From assembly GCA_900095095.1 (NCBI GenBank), contig FMBT01000321.1, positions 310,001 to 374,000 of the forward strand: a stretch of 64,000 nucleotides of DNA. Reading direction: 5' to 3'. Both the position numbers and the translations under genes were made by a program. The DNA is from Fragilariopsis cylindrus CCMP1102 (Eukaryota > Bacillariophyta > Bacillariophyceae > Bacillariales > Bacillariaceae). The notes under the pieces were generated by a model. It searched no databases, was not told the origin of the DNA, and saw only the letters and a list, made by a program, of their open reading frames with translations. Below are positions 23,170-32,659 of the stretch, in pieces (position 1 is the first letter of the stretch; each line of letters starts with the position of its first letter).

Positions 23170-23580
23170 CTTTTTGGAATGAATCGATCGACAATCAGAT
23201 ATAGCGTGATCTCTTTCAAAATCACCCTTTCTGAGTTTACAGCAGATAATAACCAGCCAAAGTTGATGGCCTTCTTGTACGCTTCATACGCGAATACTGC
23301 TAACAAACAACGCTCTACGACGGGTTTTGTGTTCATCTACTGCGGTGGTGCAATTGCTTATAAATCTAGAACACAAAGTATCACAACTATTAGTTCCACT
23401 GAAAGCAGAGTTCCTTGTAGTAGTTTTGTTTGCCAAGATTGCTCTCTTTTTTATGTTCTATACTTGAAGAAAGAGAATGGGGTTGTATTGAGCTGATAAA
23501 CATTCCTGGTGTTACTAATCCTGTTGATGATTTAACAAAGCATCTAGGCTGGGTCCTCCACTCTCGTCATTGCTGACAGT
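23170..23580 (+). mobile_element. Ty1/copia RNase H fossil
   Basis: The plus strand holds a copia-type RNase H segment (wording such as RSTTGFVFIYCGGAIAYKS) followed by the typical end of a diatom copia polyprotein (LTKHLGWVLHSRHC). Only this 3' part is present and no terminal repeat was recognised. It is broken and truncated, and looks moderately old. It lies directly downstream of the CRAL-TRIO gene. Confidence 0.78.
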
Positions 23581-23874
23581 TCACGGGAGATTACACTTCA
23601 AAAGGGTTGTGTTATTGTAACAAAAGTTGATAATTCCCCTAAATGGAAATCCACCTAAAGTTACCCCTGAAGTCCATGTATCGATCTTCCCCAAATCTAG
23701 TATAGTATTCCTTAACTTCACATAACCACAATAGTGTGATGGAAAAGATGTCAGTTTCAATGATTTCATGTGTACGACGTATGTGATATGTAGTCACGTC
23801 TGGAGATTTATTATATAATGATATTATATATTTACTCAGTATTAAGTTATATTATGTTATTATGCTTCGCGCAG
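23581..23874. other. Intergenic after the copia fossil
   Basis: AT-rich, no gene seen. It may include the remainder of the retroelement's 3' end. Confidence 0.4.
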
Positions 23875-24265
23875 CCACGTATCTTATGTAGCTCAAGGTA
23901 TACTCAATGGTGTTCCGATAACCGTCTTTAACGATAGAGGGGGGTTTCCGGAAGATAGTGATTGCATGGATCAAGATACATTTTTGGCATTCTTGAATAC
24001 TAAGGACGTAGATATTGGCTACTTTTCCATGGATGGACCTCGTCCAGGGACATGGTCCTGCCAGGAAGTATGTCCCACCGCTGCTATTGAGAACGAAAAC
24101 AATACTGGCGTTGTATCGACTGTTGAGAACGAAAACAATACTGACGTTGTATCGACGAGCCAAGTGAGCGATACTCCTACTGCCTCGGCAGCCCGTGCCA
24201 GAGCAAGTACTATTGGTTGTCTCTTCCTGTTTGTCGTCTTAAACTCTCTTTTGACTTATCTGTGA
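23875..24265 (+). CDS. Possible last exon of a GPI-anchored protein
   Basis: An open stretch follows a splice-acceptor-like CGCGCAG at 23868-23874. It reads YVAQGILNGVPITVFND, later FSMDGPRPGTWSCQEVC, then two near-identical repeats of about 12 residues (VENENNTDVVST). It ends with a small-residue stretch and the hydrophobic tail TIGCLFLFVVLNSLLTYL before the stop. That tail fits a GPI-attachment signal, so the product would sit on the cell surface. No upstream exon or start was found, and the DNA before it is a copia fossil. It may be an orphan 3' piece or a gene cut by the insertion. The only internal Met starts are at 23966 and 24022. I do not recognise the family. Confidence 0.35.
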
Positions 24266-24680
24266 TACAATACAATACGATAATAACAAAGACGAAACAC
24301 TGCAATGACTACTCGGTAAATTACGACCATCATTATATCATAATACTTCAAGTATTCCAGCACACAAGCAAGTTTTGCTACGGTAAAGTGCACATTTATT
24401 ATAATGCAAAGTACGTCAGCGCTGGATCAACCGTACTGAACGGGAACTGGTACTGAAGAAGTGTTTATAGTGAATCGAATATACATTTTTATAAAAAAGC
24501 AAACTTGAGATTAACTTAAATTTTTAAATTTAAACTTTGTACAACAAATATCAGTTTGACAGTAAACGTAGATACTAGATCCCGTACTGTATTATAACGA
24601 GGACGAGGCAACGTAACTACAGTAATCACATCATCTATTAGTGCATTCCATACCCCGGCCCAACGCGCCAGCTCACAATC
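24266..24680. other. Intergenic upstream of the sulfotransferase
   Basis: AT-rich, no gene seen. The final 100 bases are the likely promoter and 5' UTR of the next gene. Confidence 0.45.
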
Positions 24681-25039
24681 ATGCCCACCCGCTCATCATC
24701 ATCGTCTAAAAACAGCGATAATAGTAGCAGTAATAACAATGCTAGCAATAAAGCTATTCCGACTGTAGCGTTTATATTTTTCACAGCTGTTATCGTTTCG
24801 ATAGCAAGTGTGATTGTAATGAATAATAGTCTAATAATTTCCTTCTCGTCATCATCATCGTCATCATCGTCATCGCCACCAATAACAACAACAGGCAGAA
24901 AAAATATTATTATTCAAAATAAAGTAAGCGCTGGAGGACGACTAATAGTTACTACCGAAGACGAAGAACCAGATTCTGTGACGTTCAACAATAACAACAA
25001 GAACGAGAACGAGAACAACTTCAAGACCAACAACAACAA

Positions 25040-25073
<34 letters not shown>

Positions 25074-26408
25074 AACAATAACAACATCAAGAACGAGAAC
25101 GAGAACAAAAACGAGAACAAAGAAGTAGAAAAATCTATTTCCTCCGCCACCGCCACCGTCGCCGTTGCTGACGACGCCGTCACTACCACACAATCTGAAA
25201 ACAAAGGTAGAGAATCTACTAAGAATAAAATCAATAGTAATAATAGTAGAAAAAACACGAAATCCGGACGAAATGGAAAAGCAACAGCAATAGCAACAAT
25301 AGAACAAGAACTGGATGATGATGATGCTGATGATGGATGTAATATCAAGGAAAATCAAATGGGAGGAACAACAACATCAACAATAAAGGAAGAAGGATCG
25401 AATTTACAATTGCCATTACGACCACCCTATTATATATTACAGATAGGTGAACCACGATCAGGATCAACATTCCAAGCACAATTATTGATGGCAATCACAG
25501 ATTTAAAAAGTAAAGGAACTAGTGAAACTTCTGCTAGTACAAGTTCAAATAGTACAAATACAAATACAGTACTATTTCGAAATTCACCTAATCCAAATAT
25601 GAAAAAACAACAGAAGGCAAATAAGAATGTAAAAGAAAATGAAAAACATCGTACAAATCAAATATATCAAGGGAAAGATTTCTTTCAACAAATTATTCAT
25701 AATGGATTTGTACAAAAATCACATGATAGTGTTTGGATTGAGAAAACTTTATGTGAATTAGAAAAACTGAAGAAACAAAATCATATTGCAGTGTTCAATT
25801 CAGTTGTTAGTGATAATACTAAAAATATTGATGGACTTAAAAAGTATAATTTGAATTATGATATTGGTTATAATGCACATCAACAAATAATGAAATCAAA
25901 TGAATTTCGTAATTGTTCATTATGTGAAATTGATAATTATTATAAACCTATATTTGATTTATCCACCCATGAAATTACTATCTTAAAATTGTACATGTCC
26001 AAATATCAATTAATAAGACAATGTTGTGGACTACAAATGTCAAAATATAATCGATTGCGACTACATGGTTGTAATGTCACAGAATATCAAACTAATGCAG
26101 CACAGCATTCCTATCCATGGTGTGAAAAACATAATATGAATGAAATTGAAATTGAATTTGATACGTTATTAAAAGATAATAATATGATATATCGATCCAT
26201 GGATGGTGAGGAGGATTCAAAATGGACCTGGATGAAATTAGGTGATTGTCAAAAATTTGATGAAAAAATTATTAGTGGAATTGATTTTAATGGTGCAAGA
26301 TTTGATGGAAATTGTACATCATTAGATAGTGTCGATACCACCAATAAAAATTTCTATACACGTTCGAATGATGCACGTAAGAAAAGAAATAAAAAAGGTG
26401 ATGGATGA
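24681..26408 (+). CDS. Membrane-anchored sulfotransferase-like protein
   Basis: A single-exon protein of 575 residues. A hydrophobic segment at about 28-50 suggests a type II Golgi anchor. Residues 90-245 are almost wholly low-complexity, with long N, E/N and K/N runs. The catalytic part starts with IGEPRSGSTFQAQLL at about 255-269, which fits the 5'-phosphosulfate-binding loop of sulfotransferases that use PAPS. Downstream are VAFNSV-like and Cys-rich stretches (NCSLCEIDNYYKP; IRQCCGLQMSKYNRLRLHG). The second PAPS-binding motif (3'-PB) is not obvious. Family members pass sulfate to sugars or proteins in the Golgi. The acceptor is unknown, and a non-catalytic relative is possible. A MITE lies 12 bases after the stop, so it is probably in the 3' UTR. 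Confidence 0.65.
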
Positions 26409-26419
26409 TGATAATAATA

Positions 26420-26621
26420 CTTCCTCCAGCGAGCGCTAAACGCACAGCGGTCTATCGTTTGAAAAATTAATACGCGCAAAAGGACACTAAAACCTTAAAA
26501 TCTATTCAATCGACAGGAAATTAAAAAAATAAAATTGAGATTTTGAAAGTTTTAGCTTGCTTTAGCGCTATTAATTTTTCAACCCATAGACCCCTGCGCG
26601 TTTAGCGCTCGCTGAAGGAAG
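26420..26621. mobile_element. Short MITE with terminal inverted repeats, hAT-like
   Basis: A 202-base element. The left end CTTCCTCCAGCGAGCGCTAA pairs with the right end, whose reverse complement starts CTTCCTTCAGCGAGCGCTAA. The similarity continues inward for about 55 bases (AAACGC, GGTCTAT, GAAAAATTAAT). Identical 8-base flanks TAATAATA lie at 26412-26419 and 26622-26629. An 8-base target duplication is typical of hAT elements, though this sequence is microsatellite-like and could repeat by chance. It has no coding capacity. It sits 12 bases after the stop codon of the sulfotransferase-like gene. Confidence 0.8.
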
Positions 26622-26629
26622 TAATAATA

Positions 26630-26971
26630 AAGCCAAGAAAAGACTCGACGCTGAATAAGATAAATGTAAAGTATAAATGTACCCGTACAGCAGGAGTATT
26701 GAATTTGAAATAGGAACGGCGGATTAAAATGATAATTAGATTACTTTAGTGACTATCATGGAATGGATCGCCTATACTTTATTATTATTATCATGATTCT
26801 TAAAATTATTATTATTGCCGTCGTTTGTCTTTTTTTTTGTTCCATGTTGTTGTCGTCTAAGTTTTTCTCAAAATTTTACTAGTAACTTAGTTAGGTGGTA
26901 GATATTGTTGTTTATTTATATTCACTATCTGTATTATTTATTTTTTGCCATCTTTATTATCCTAAGAATCA
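26630..26971. other. Convergent 3' intergenic region
   Basis: T-rich DNA between genes that point at each other. 3' UTRs are likely; no gene is seen. Confidence 0.5.
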
Positions 26972-28147
26972 TCATTCATCATCGTCATCCTCATCCGCAA
27001 TATAATTATAGACCTTTTTCATTAATTTAGTGGTACGATGAAATGTTTTACTAAATTCATTTGTGATACGTTGACTTGCCTCATAAGTACGTGTCGGATA
27101 ATCTTCCTGTACTGATTGATATAATAGTTGACCATTGATCTTCATATGTTTGACTATATTTTTACCAGAATGTAGAACTTTATCTGGTGCTGTTGTTGCA
27201 AGACCACCGAATATACCACCACTACCGGATGCCGTCGTGGTGTCTTTATCTTCATCATCAACCTGATCCTTATCCTTACTACCAATCCTTTTATTAATAT
27301 TATTAGTAGTATTATCATCTCCTTCAACGGTGGTAGCGTAAACAATTTCTAATATACCAAGACGGATAGTCGTGGTTCGTTCTCTTGTTCCATCTTCTGC
27401 TATTCCTGTTCCGACATTGACATTGTTCACTGCTAAATCACGTACCGTCATTCCTGGTGCACAATAGGACGAAACACAGGCAATACTTTCTTCTTTTTCA
27501 TTTTGTGGTCGTAATACTAATAAATCAATTTCAGTCGAACCATAACAGGACCATGTTTCTTGTTGGGGTGTGATTGTAGTGGATCCATCCGTATTCTTCC
27601 TGGAAACAATCATCTCTTGTTTTTTCTTCTTCTTAGTCTTCTCATTATTGTTGTCTTTCTCATCATCATCATCGTCATTATTTTCTATATTATCATCATC
27701 ATCTAGTGGATATAATAATACATTGGAAAGATAGACAGCTTGTTGAGCATGAGCAGTAGCAGAACCACCACCACCTTCTTGATCCGATGGTGACGACTTT
27801 TCACCACCAGCCATATCACCACTACTACCCATGGCGGAGGCATATTCAAAATGTTTGATAGCGTCATCACGTGTGGATAATCTCCAATGATCAATATGTT
27901 CTAAATTGGATTGGATACCATGACAGATACCAGAAGATGCTGTTCGATTACCACCATTCCTGGAATCCAAACTAAGTCGACCGGTACAGGTATATCTAAA
28001 AATAGATGGATGATACAACATCGATGTCGCTGATTTCTGTTGTTGTTTCGATGATGATAATGATGATCCTGCTACCGATGACAAGAAATGAGGATTCTTA
28101 TTGCCGCCGCTGCCATCGGAGCTACCAGGCCCTTCTTCCTTCGTCAT
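26972..28147 (-). CDS. Unknown protein with acidic and polar insertions
   Basis: A single-exon protein of 391 residues from the ATG at 28147; the frame is open a little further upstream with a GTG. I do not recognise it. Ordered-looking parts are SIFRYTCTGRLSLDSR, then HIDHWRLSTRDDAIKHFEYA, TWSCYGSTEIDLLVLRPQNE, CVSSYCAPGMTVRDLAVNNV, and a C-terminal helical stretch with RTYEASQRITNEFSKTFHR. These are separated by D/N/E/K runs. There is no signal peptide or membrane segment. The C-terminus is very acidic. The intact frame and the switch between ordered and simple parts support a real gene. Confidence 0.6.
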   Translation of the reverse strand: MTKEEGPGSSDGSGGNKNPHFLSSVAGSSLSSSKQQQKSATSMLYHPSIFRYTCTGRLSLDSRNGGNRTASSGICHGIQSNLEHIDHWRLSTRDDAIKHFEYASAMGSSGDMAGGEKSSPSDQEGGGGSATAHAQQAVYLSNVLLYPLDDDDNIENNDDDDDEKDNNNEKTKKKKKQEMIVSRKNTDGSTTITPQQETWSCYGSTEIDLLVLRPQNEKEESIACVSSYCAPGMTVRDLAVNNVNVGTGIAEDGTRERTTTIRLGILEIVYATTVEGDDNTTNNINKRIGSKDKDQVDDEDKDTTTASGSGGIFGGLATTAPDKVLHSGKNIVKHMKINGQLLYQSVQEDYPTRTYEASQRITNEFSKTFHRTTKLMKKVYNYIADEDDDDE

Positions 28148-29352
28148 CACTGATATTGATGTTATGGGTTTGTTGATTTGCTTTGTTTGTGTTGTTTGTT
28201 AATAGTAGGTGTATTGATGCTGTTGTCTACTGTACAATGTTCAAATTTACTTTTGCTTCGATGTTCTTTTTTTTTTGGGCTGACCCAAACTCAAAATTGA
28301 AAAAATGTATATTTTCTCTGACCACCCACCCGATCCACGAATGAAAATCACAAAAACAAATTTTAACAAAACATGTAACTAGATTCCCCCGGCCTCCTCG
28401 CATTTCAATTTTCAATCAATTTAAAGAAACTCCAAAGATAAATGCCATGCCGACGATGTTGCTGAGCTGATTGATTGATCTGTTTCCTTTTATTTCGAAA
28501 GGATTATTTCGAAAGGATCACAAAAAGAGAAAAAAAGCAAGCTGATAGCGCTTGTTCCAATGACAATTTATTATTCGACATACATGGTGCACTATAGTTG
28601 GTGAGACCTTAAAAGTAAGGATGCGCTGTCGTGAATGCGTCTCTTATGGGATAGTTTGCAAGACATTATTGACGTCGTTGTTGTGCTTTTTTTGTGGTTG
28701 GTTCATCGATTCATGGTTGGAGACGATGTCAGCGAGAACACTGTTTAGGTTTTGACTCATTCGTGCCCTAAGCTCAACGCGCAGCGTATTATTTCACAAG
28801 GACCGAATGAAGGAATTCATCGAATCGAATCAATTATCGCATTGCATTGAAATAATACTCTATCAAGAGTTCTTGGTGAGTACGTGCGAACCAAATCCTT
28901 CACAGAGAATCGAATCATCGTTAGCAACTATAGTAGTATTAATAGAGCAACTAATAATGCCAGTACGTAAACATCCAGAACGTAAAGTCGCAGAACACGA
29001 GGTCAATTACCTGAAGTTGCTTAATGTGTGGAAGATGTTTTAAGTGCGTTATGTGGTCGGCGTAAAAAGAAACAACGCAAGGATGGTCATGATCAGCCTC
29101 CATCTGCTACTACGAAGCAACTAGAAGTAGTAGCAGATGAAGCAGAAGAAGACACTACCACCGCAACAAAGTAGACGTTATCCTACTCATGACACACGTT
29201 CAAAGTGGGAAGTCGGTGTTTGATACTGTAATGGAAAGTTTTGGAAAGGGGAAGTGGTATTGTATAATCCAACTAGTAAGTTCTCTAAGATATCAAAAAA
29301 AGTTTGAAAAATAAAAAGTATATTATCCTAACATTCATTACCATTGCATTAT
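28148..29352. other. Intergenic, possible decayed gene near 28.8-29.3 kb
   Basis: A 78-codon plus-strand frame at 28807-29043 is followed in another frame by a hydrophilic stretch near 29040-29170 (CGRRKKKQRKDGHDQPPSAT). It could be a small decayed gene. I recognise no domain and would not call a gene. Confidence 0.35.
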
Positions 29353-31308
29353 TCAAATACAGCAGCTTTTTGGAATTCTTCCATCAGTTTCACTCGTAGA
29401 ACATTTTCCGGTACGGATCCACACATCGTCTTTCTTCCTTGATGATAATGAGGATGATGATATCATAGTATTATCATTTGTTTTCTTTTTACGTCGTTTC
29501 AGTGATGATTTTGTATTGTAATAACATGTTGAATTATGGTTCAAAAGTGATGCAAATGAACCAAATCCACCAACACCATATAATTGACACATAGATTCTG
29601 CCATAACTAATAAATCAACAAATGCTGGATAAAAATCAGATACTGGTCTTTTCTCCCAGTCTTTTGTATCGTCAATATGTACATTATTCTTGCCTGCTAA
29701 CGCTGATGACGATGATGAGGATACTTTTTCCTGTCGAAAAGTTATCACTTTCGGAAGATTCTTATCATCTAGAGTGTAGGATTGAACGGCTTCTAATGCT
29801 GTATCGGAATCACTTGCAAAATATATCGCAGGGGGTGGTTGCATTATTGATCCCGCAGTTGGTTGCTGTTGTATTAATCTTGTAGCACAATCAAAGACGG
29901 TACGGATTGCCTCCTCACGTATACGTTCTTTCTCTGTATAGGATTCTTTTGTTTCTATTACTTGACTTTTATCATTATTAATTTGTTCCTTTGCTTCCTT
30001 TTGTTGGCGTGCATATAATCCACGATAATGACTACCAATAAATTGACCTGGTATTAAATTTCCAGCCTTTAGTTTTGCATCAACTAAATTTTGTATTGAT
30101 TTTGATGGTGTAAAGAAAACACGAAATAAATCATGATAAAATTTACGATAGGATTGATCACCACGTATTTCCAATGGTTCAATCAGTGCACCTACAATAT
30201 CATTAAACTCTATATCTTTTTCTTGATAGTTCAATAAACCACCAGTGCTACTACTACTACTTTGATTTTTACTTTGACCAAATTCATATTCAATAATCAT
30301 TTGATATGCTCTAGCACCACCATCACTATTCTGGATACGACATTCGACAATCGTTCTATCATCATACGATGGCTGATTATTAGCTCTATACAACCCATTA
30401 ACTAATGATTCAGTTATAGTATTATCTAAAGTAATATTCTTTAATCGACGTAATCTCTGTAGCTTACCTAATCGTTCATTTTCTTTTTTGTTATTGCTTT
30501 TTCTACCTTTGTTCTTAATATTAATTAAATCTAAATTCCTATCTGGTTTTAAATAATTACGTACGTATAAGGGAACAGTCCAATTAATTTCATTAGGTAC
30601 TAAAAATTCTTCTAATGGTGCTGGACGTTCCCATAATATCCAAAGCAATCGTGGTTTTGGTTTAGATAATGCAGCAGCAGCAACAAACAATGGTAAAGGT
30701 TTTAATCTATCACTTAATCCACCACATCTGGAACTAGATCTTGAACATCTCAGTAATAAATATTTTGGTCGATCTGGTAAAAACCAATTTGTTTCATTTA
30801 ATGTTGATGTTTGATTTCTATGCCAATCAAAATAGTCTTTCATCCATTGAGGTAAAGTTGTTGATCGTTGATAAAGAGGTAATGATTTGTCTTCGTTTCC
30901 ATTTTCATGTTGTGGATTCTGATTCTGATTTTGATTCTGTAGTTGCTGCGACAATGATGATGTTTTTGTTACTATTATCGGTTCTGCTACCGGATGGGAT
31001 TTTTCTTGGCTACTATAGCTATACTTATTCAATAAATTTCTAGTTACAACAAAGACGAAAAAGAATAGAACTGATTTCTTCAAGATGAAAACATACGTCA
31101 ATCGTCGTTGTCGTTGATTTTTATGATCAAGGATCTTCTTATCGTCGTCGTCGTTGAAGTCGTTATCTTTTTCGTTATTGTCTTCAATCTTGTCGTCATC
31201 ATGGGCGGCGTAATAATCATCACCAGTTTGTTGTGACGAGTTGTTGTTGTTGCTGTTGTTGCTGGTGTTATTATGCCGTCGTTGTCTAGGAGTCTCATTA
31301 ATACGCAT
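29353..31308 (-). CDS. Fucosyltransferase-like glycosyltransferase, membrane-anchored
   Basis: A single-exon protein of 651 residues from the ATG at 31308. The frame stays open upstream through a (CT)n run, but only with a TTG start, so the ATG is preferred. A hydrophobic anchor lies at about residues 78-100 (ILKKSVLFFFVFVVTRNLL). The luminal part has RCGGLSDRLKPLPLFVAAA near 195, then WERPAPLEEFLVP, SHYRGLYARQ, IYFASDSDTALEAV near 495, and LLVMAESMCQLYGVGGFGSF at about 565-590. GGLxDRL near the start and the late Asp-rich and GxGSFA motifs are the layout of fucosyltransferases of the FUT8/O-fucosyltransferase type, which use GDP-fucose. The exact family and acceptor cannot be told. Golgi location is inferred from the anchor. 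Confidence 0.7.
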   Translation of the reverse strand: MRINETPRQRRHNNTSNNSNNNNSSQQTGDDYYAAHDDDKIEDNNEKDNDFNDDDDKKILDHKNQRQRRLTYVFILKKSVLFFFVFVVTRNLLNKYSYSSQEKSHPVAEPIIVTKTSSLSQQLQNQNQNQNPQHENGNEDKSLPLYQRSTTLPQWMKDYFDWHRNQTSTLNETNWFLPDRPKYLLLRCSRSSSRCGGLSDRLKPLPLFVAAAALSKPKPRLLWILWERPAPLEEFLVPNEINWTVPLYVRNYLKPDRNLDLINIKNKGRKSNNKKENERLGKLQRLRRLKNITLDNTITESLVNGLYRANNQPSYDDRTIVECRIQNSDGGARAYQMIIEYEFGQSKNQSSSSSTGGLLNYQEKDIEFNDIVGALIEPLEIRGDQSYRKFYHDLFRVFFTPSKSIQNLVDAKLKAGNLIPGQFIGSHYRGLYARQQKEAKEQINNDKSQVIETKESYTEKERIREEAIRTVFDCATRLIQQQPTAGSIMQPPPAIYFASDSDTALEAVQSYTLDDKNLPKVITFRQEKVSSSSSSALAGKNNVHIDDTKDWEKRPVSDFYPAFVDLLVMAESMCQLYGVGGFGSFASLLNHNSTCYYNTKSSLKRRKKKTNDNTMISSSSLSSRKKDDVWIRTGKCSTSETDGRIPKSCCI

Positions 31309-32659
31309 TGTCTTGCAGAATGTCACACACTTTGTTAGCAAGATGATGAGAGAAGAATGGGGTTTCTCTCTCTCTCTCTCTCGCAACTTTACTCCACTTT
31401 CGAGTTTTAGGTGCTCTATTCTTCTGCCGATGCCTTTAGTGAGTATCGGTGTAGCACAATCTCTTGAAATCTGAACCCGATCGGCCGTTCTCTGAATTCT
31501 TCCTTGTGGAAAGGCTGTCGCTCGCTCTTGTAAGTTTCAAGTTGTTGTAACAAAGAAGTCAAGAATCAAGAAACTTTAATGTTTAAGATCACGTATGGGC
31601 CCGTCTGTCATGCGTCAATATTTACTCCGCGCCATAAATCAAAAAGTTACAAAAGATCTCTCTCCTTCACATTATTTCACGCTGCTACTTTTGAAACAAG
31701 AACATACCGGCAGTTTTCTACTTTTTACTCTTCTCTCTTCTCTCTTCTTCACTTATCATCTTTCATCAAGACATATACGTGATGTACTTTAAAGGTCTAC
31801 CTGTGCCGCGGACAGTTCTTGTTCTTGCTACGACTGCACCCCGATGACGACTACGACGATTCTTGATCGCTATCATATCAGCAGGATGAAGGATCATCTG
31901 CAGCATTTTTCAGCATTGTTAGAAAAACGTCTGCCACAGCCACAACAAGAAACGCAACGAAGGCATTTCCAGTACCTCCCGATACAAAGAAGATCATATG
32001 TACCTAAGCAAAGAGAACAGTAAAGAATCGTCATTATTTGCAGGTCCAGTGGCAGCAAGTGCAAGTGCAAGTGGATGTTATGGGTAATTATGCAATCACA
32101 AATAAATGAAGCGGCAATCAATTATTCTTGTTTGTTGTGCTGTGAAAGTTAGCATTTCCGCCGCCAGTACCAATAGTTATACACTAGATGAGGTGAAACA
32201 AAAATGTTAACACCCGAAACCTACGGAGTATTGCAAAAAATCGTGCAAACATGCAAAGATTGTCTTGTAGGTACCACTTAGATATAAGATGCTGATGCGA
32301 TTACCCCCTTTCAAAATCGGGAGGAGGACAATACAAGGCAGAAAACCAAAAGGGACTCGACGTATTGGTACACTAGAAAAATATCCATTTATTGAGTAAC
32401 AAAAATTTATTAATCAATTATTGGTTATGAATTATATATAATACTTTGGTTGGTATTTGTTATGAATAATATTATGAAATACTGATATAAGAAACAAATT
32501 CTCTATCGATACACGTAGCTTAAGTGTATGTATATCGATCGAACTTTTTCTTTAGAAAGGATGAACTAAATTTAAATCTAATGAGAAGCGTCATCAACTT
32601 TGTTTAATGTGTATAAACTTCTCTCTCTTTTGCACGTACAAACACACATCATGTTTCTT
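31309..32659. other. Intergenic, nothing recognised
   Basis: It starts with a (CT)n run next to the fucosyltransferase start (about 31366-31382). The rest is AT-rich, with short open frames but no domain I recognise. Confidence 0.45.

Noticed and set aside
24914-25358. Minus-strand frames of 138-144 codons inside the sulfotransferase-like gene
   Set aside because: They are the antisense of N/K/E-rich simple sequence and have no sense-like content.
28807-29043. A small 78-codon gene
   Set aside because: No domain or start evidence; the more gene-like stretch just after it is in another frame. Recorded only as possible decay.
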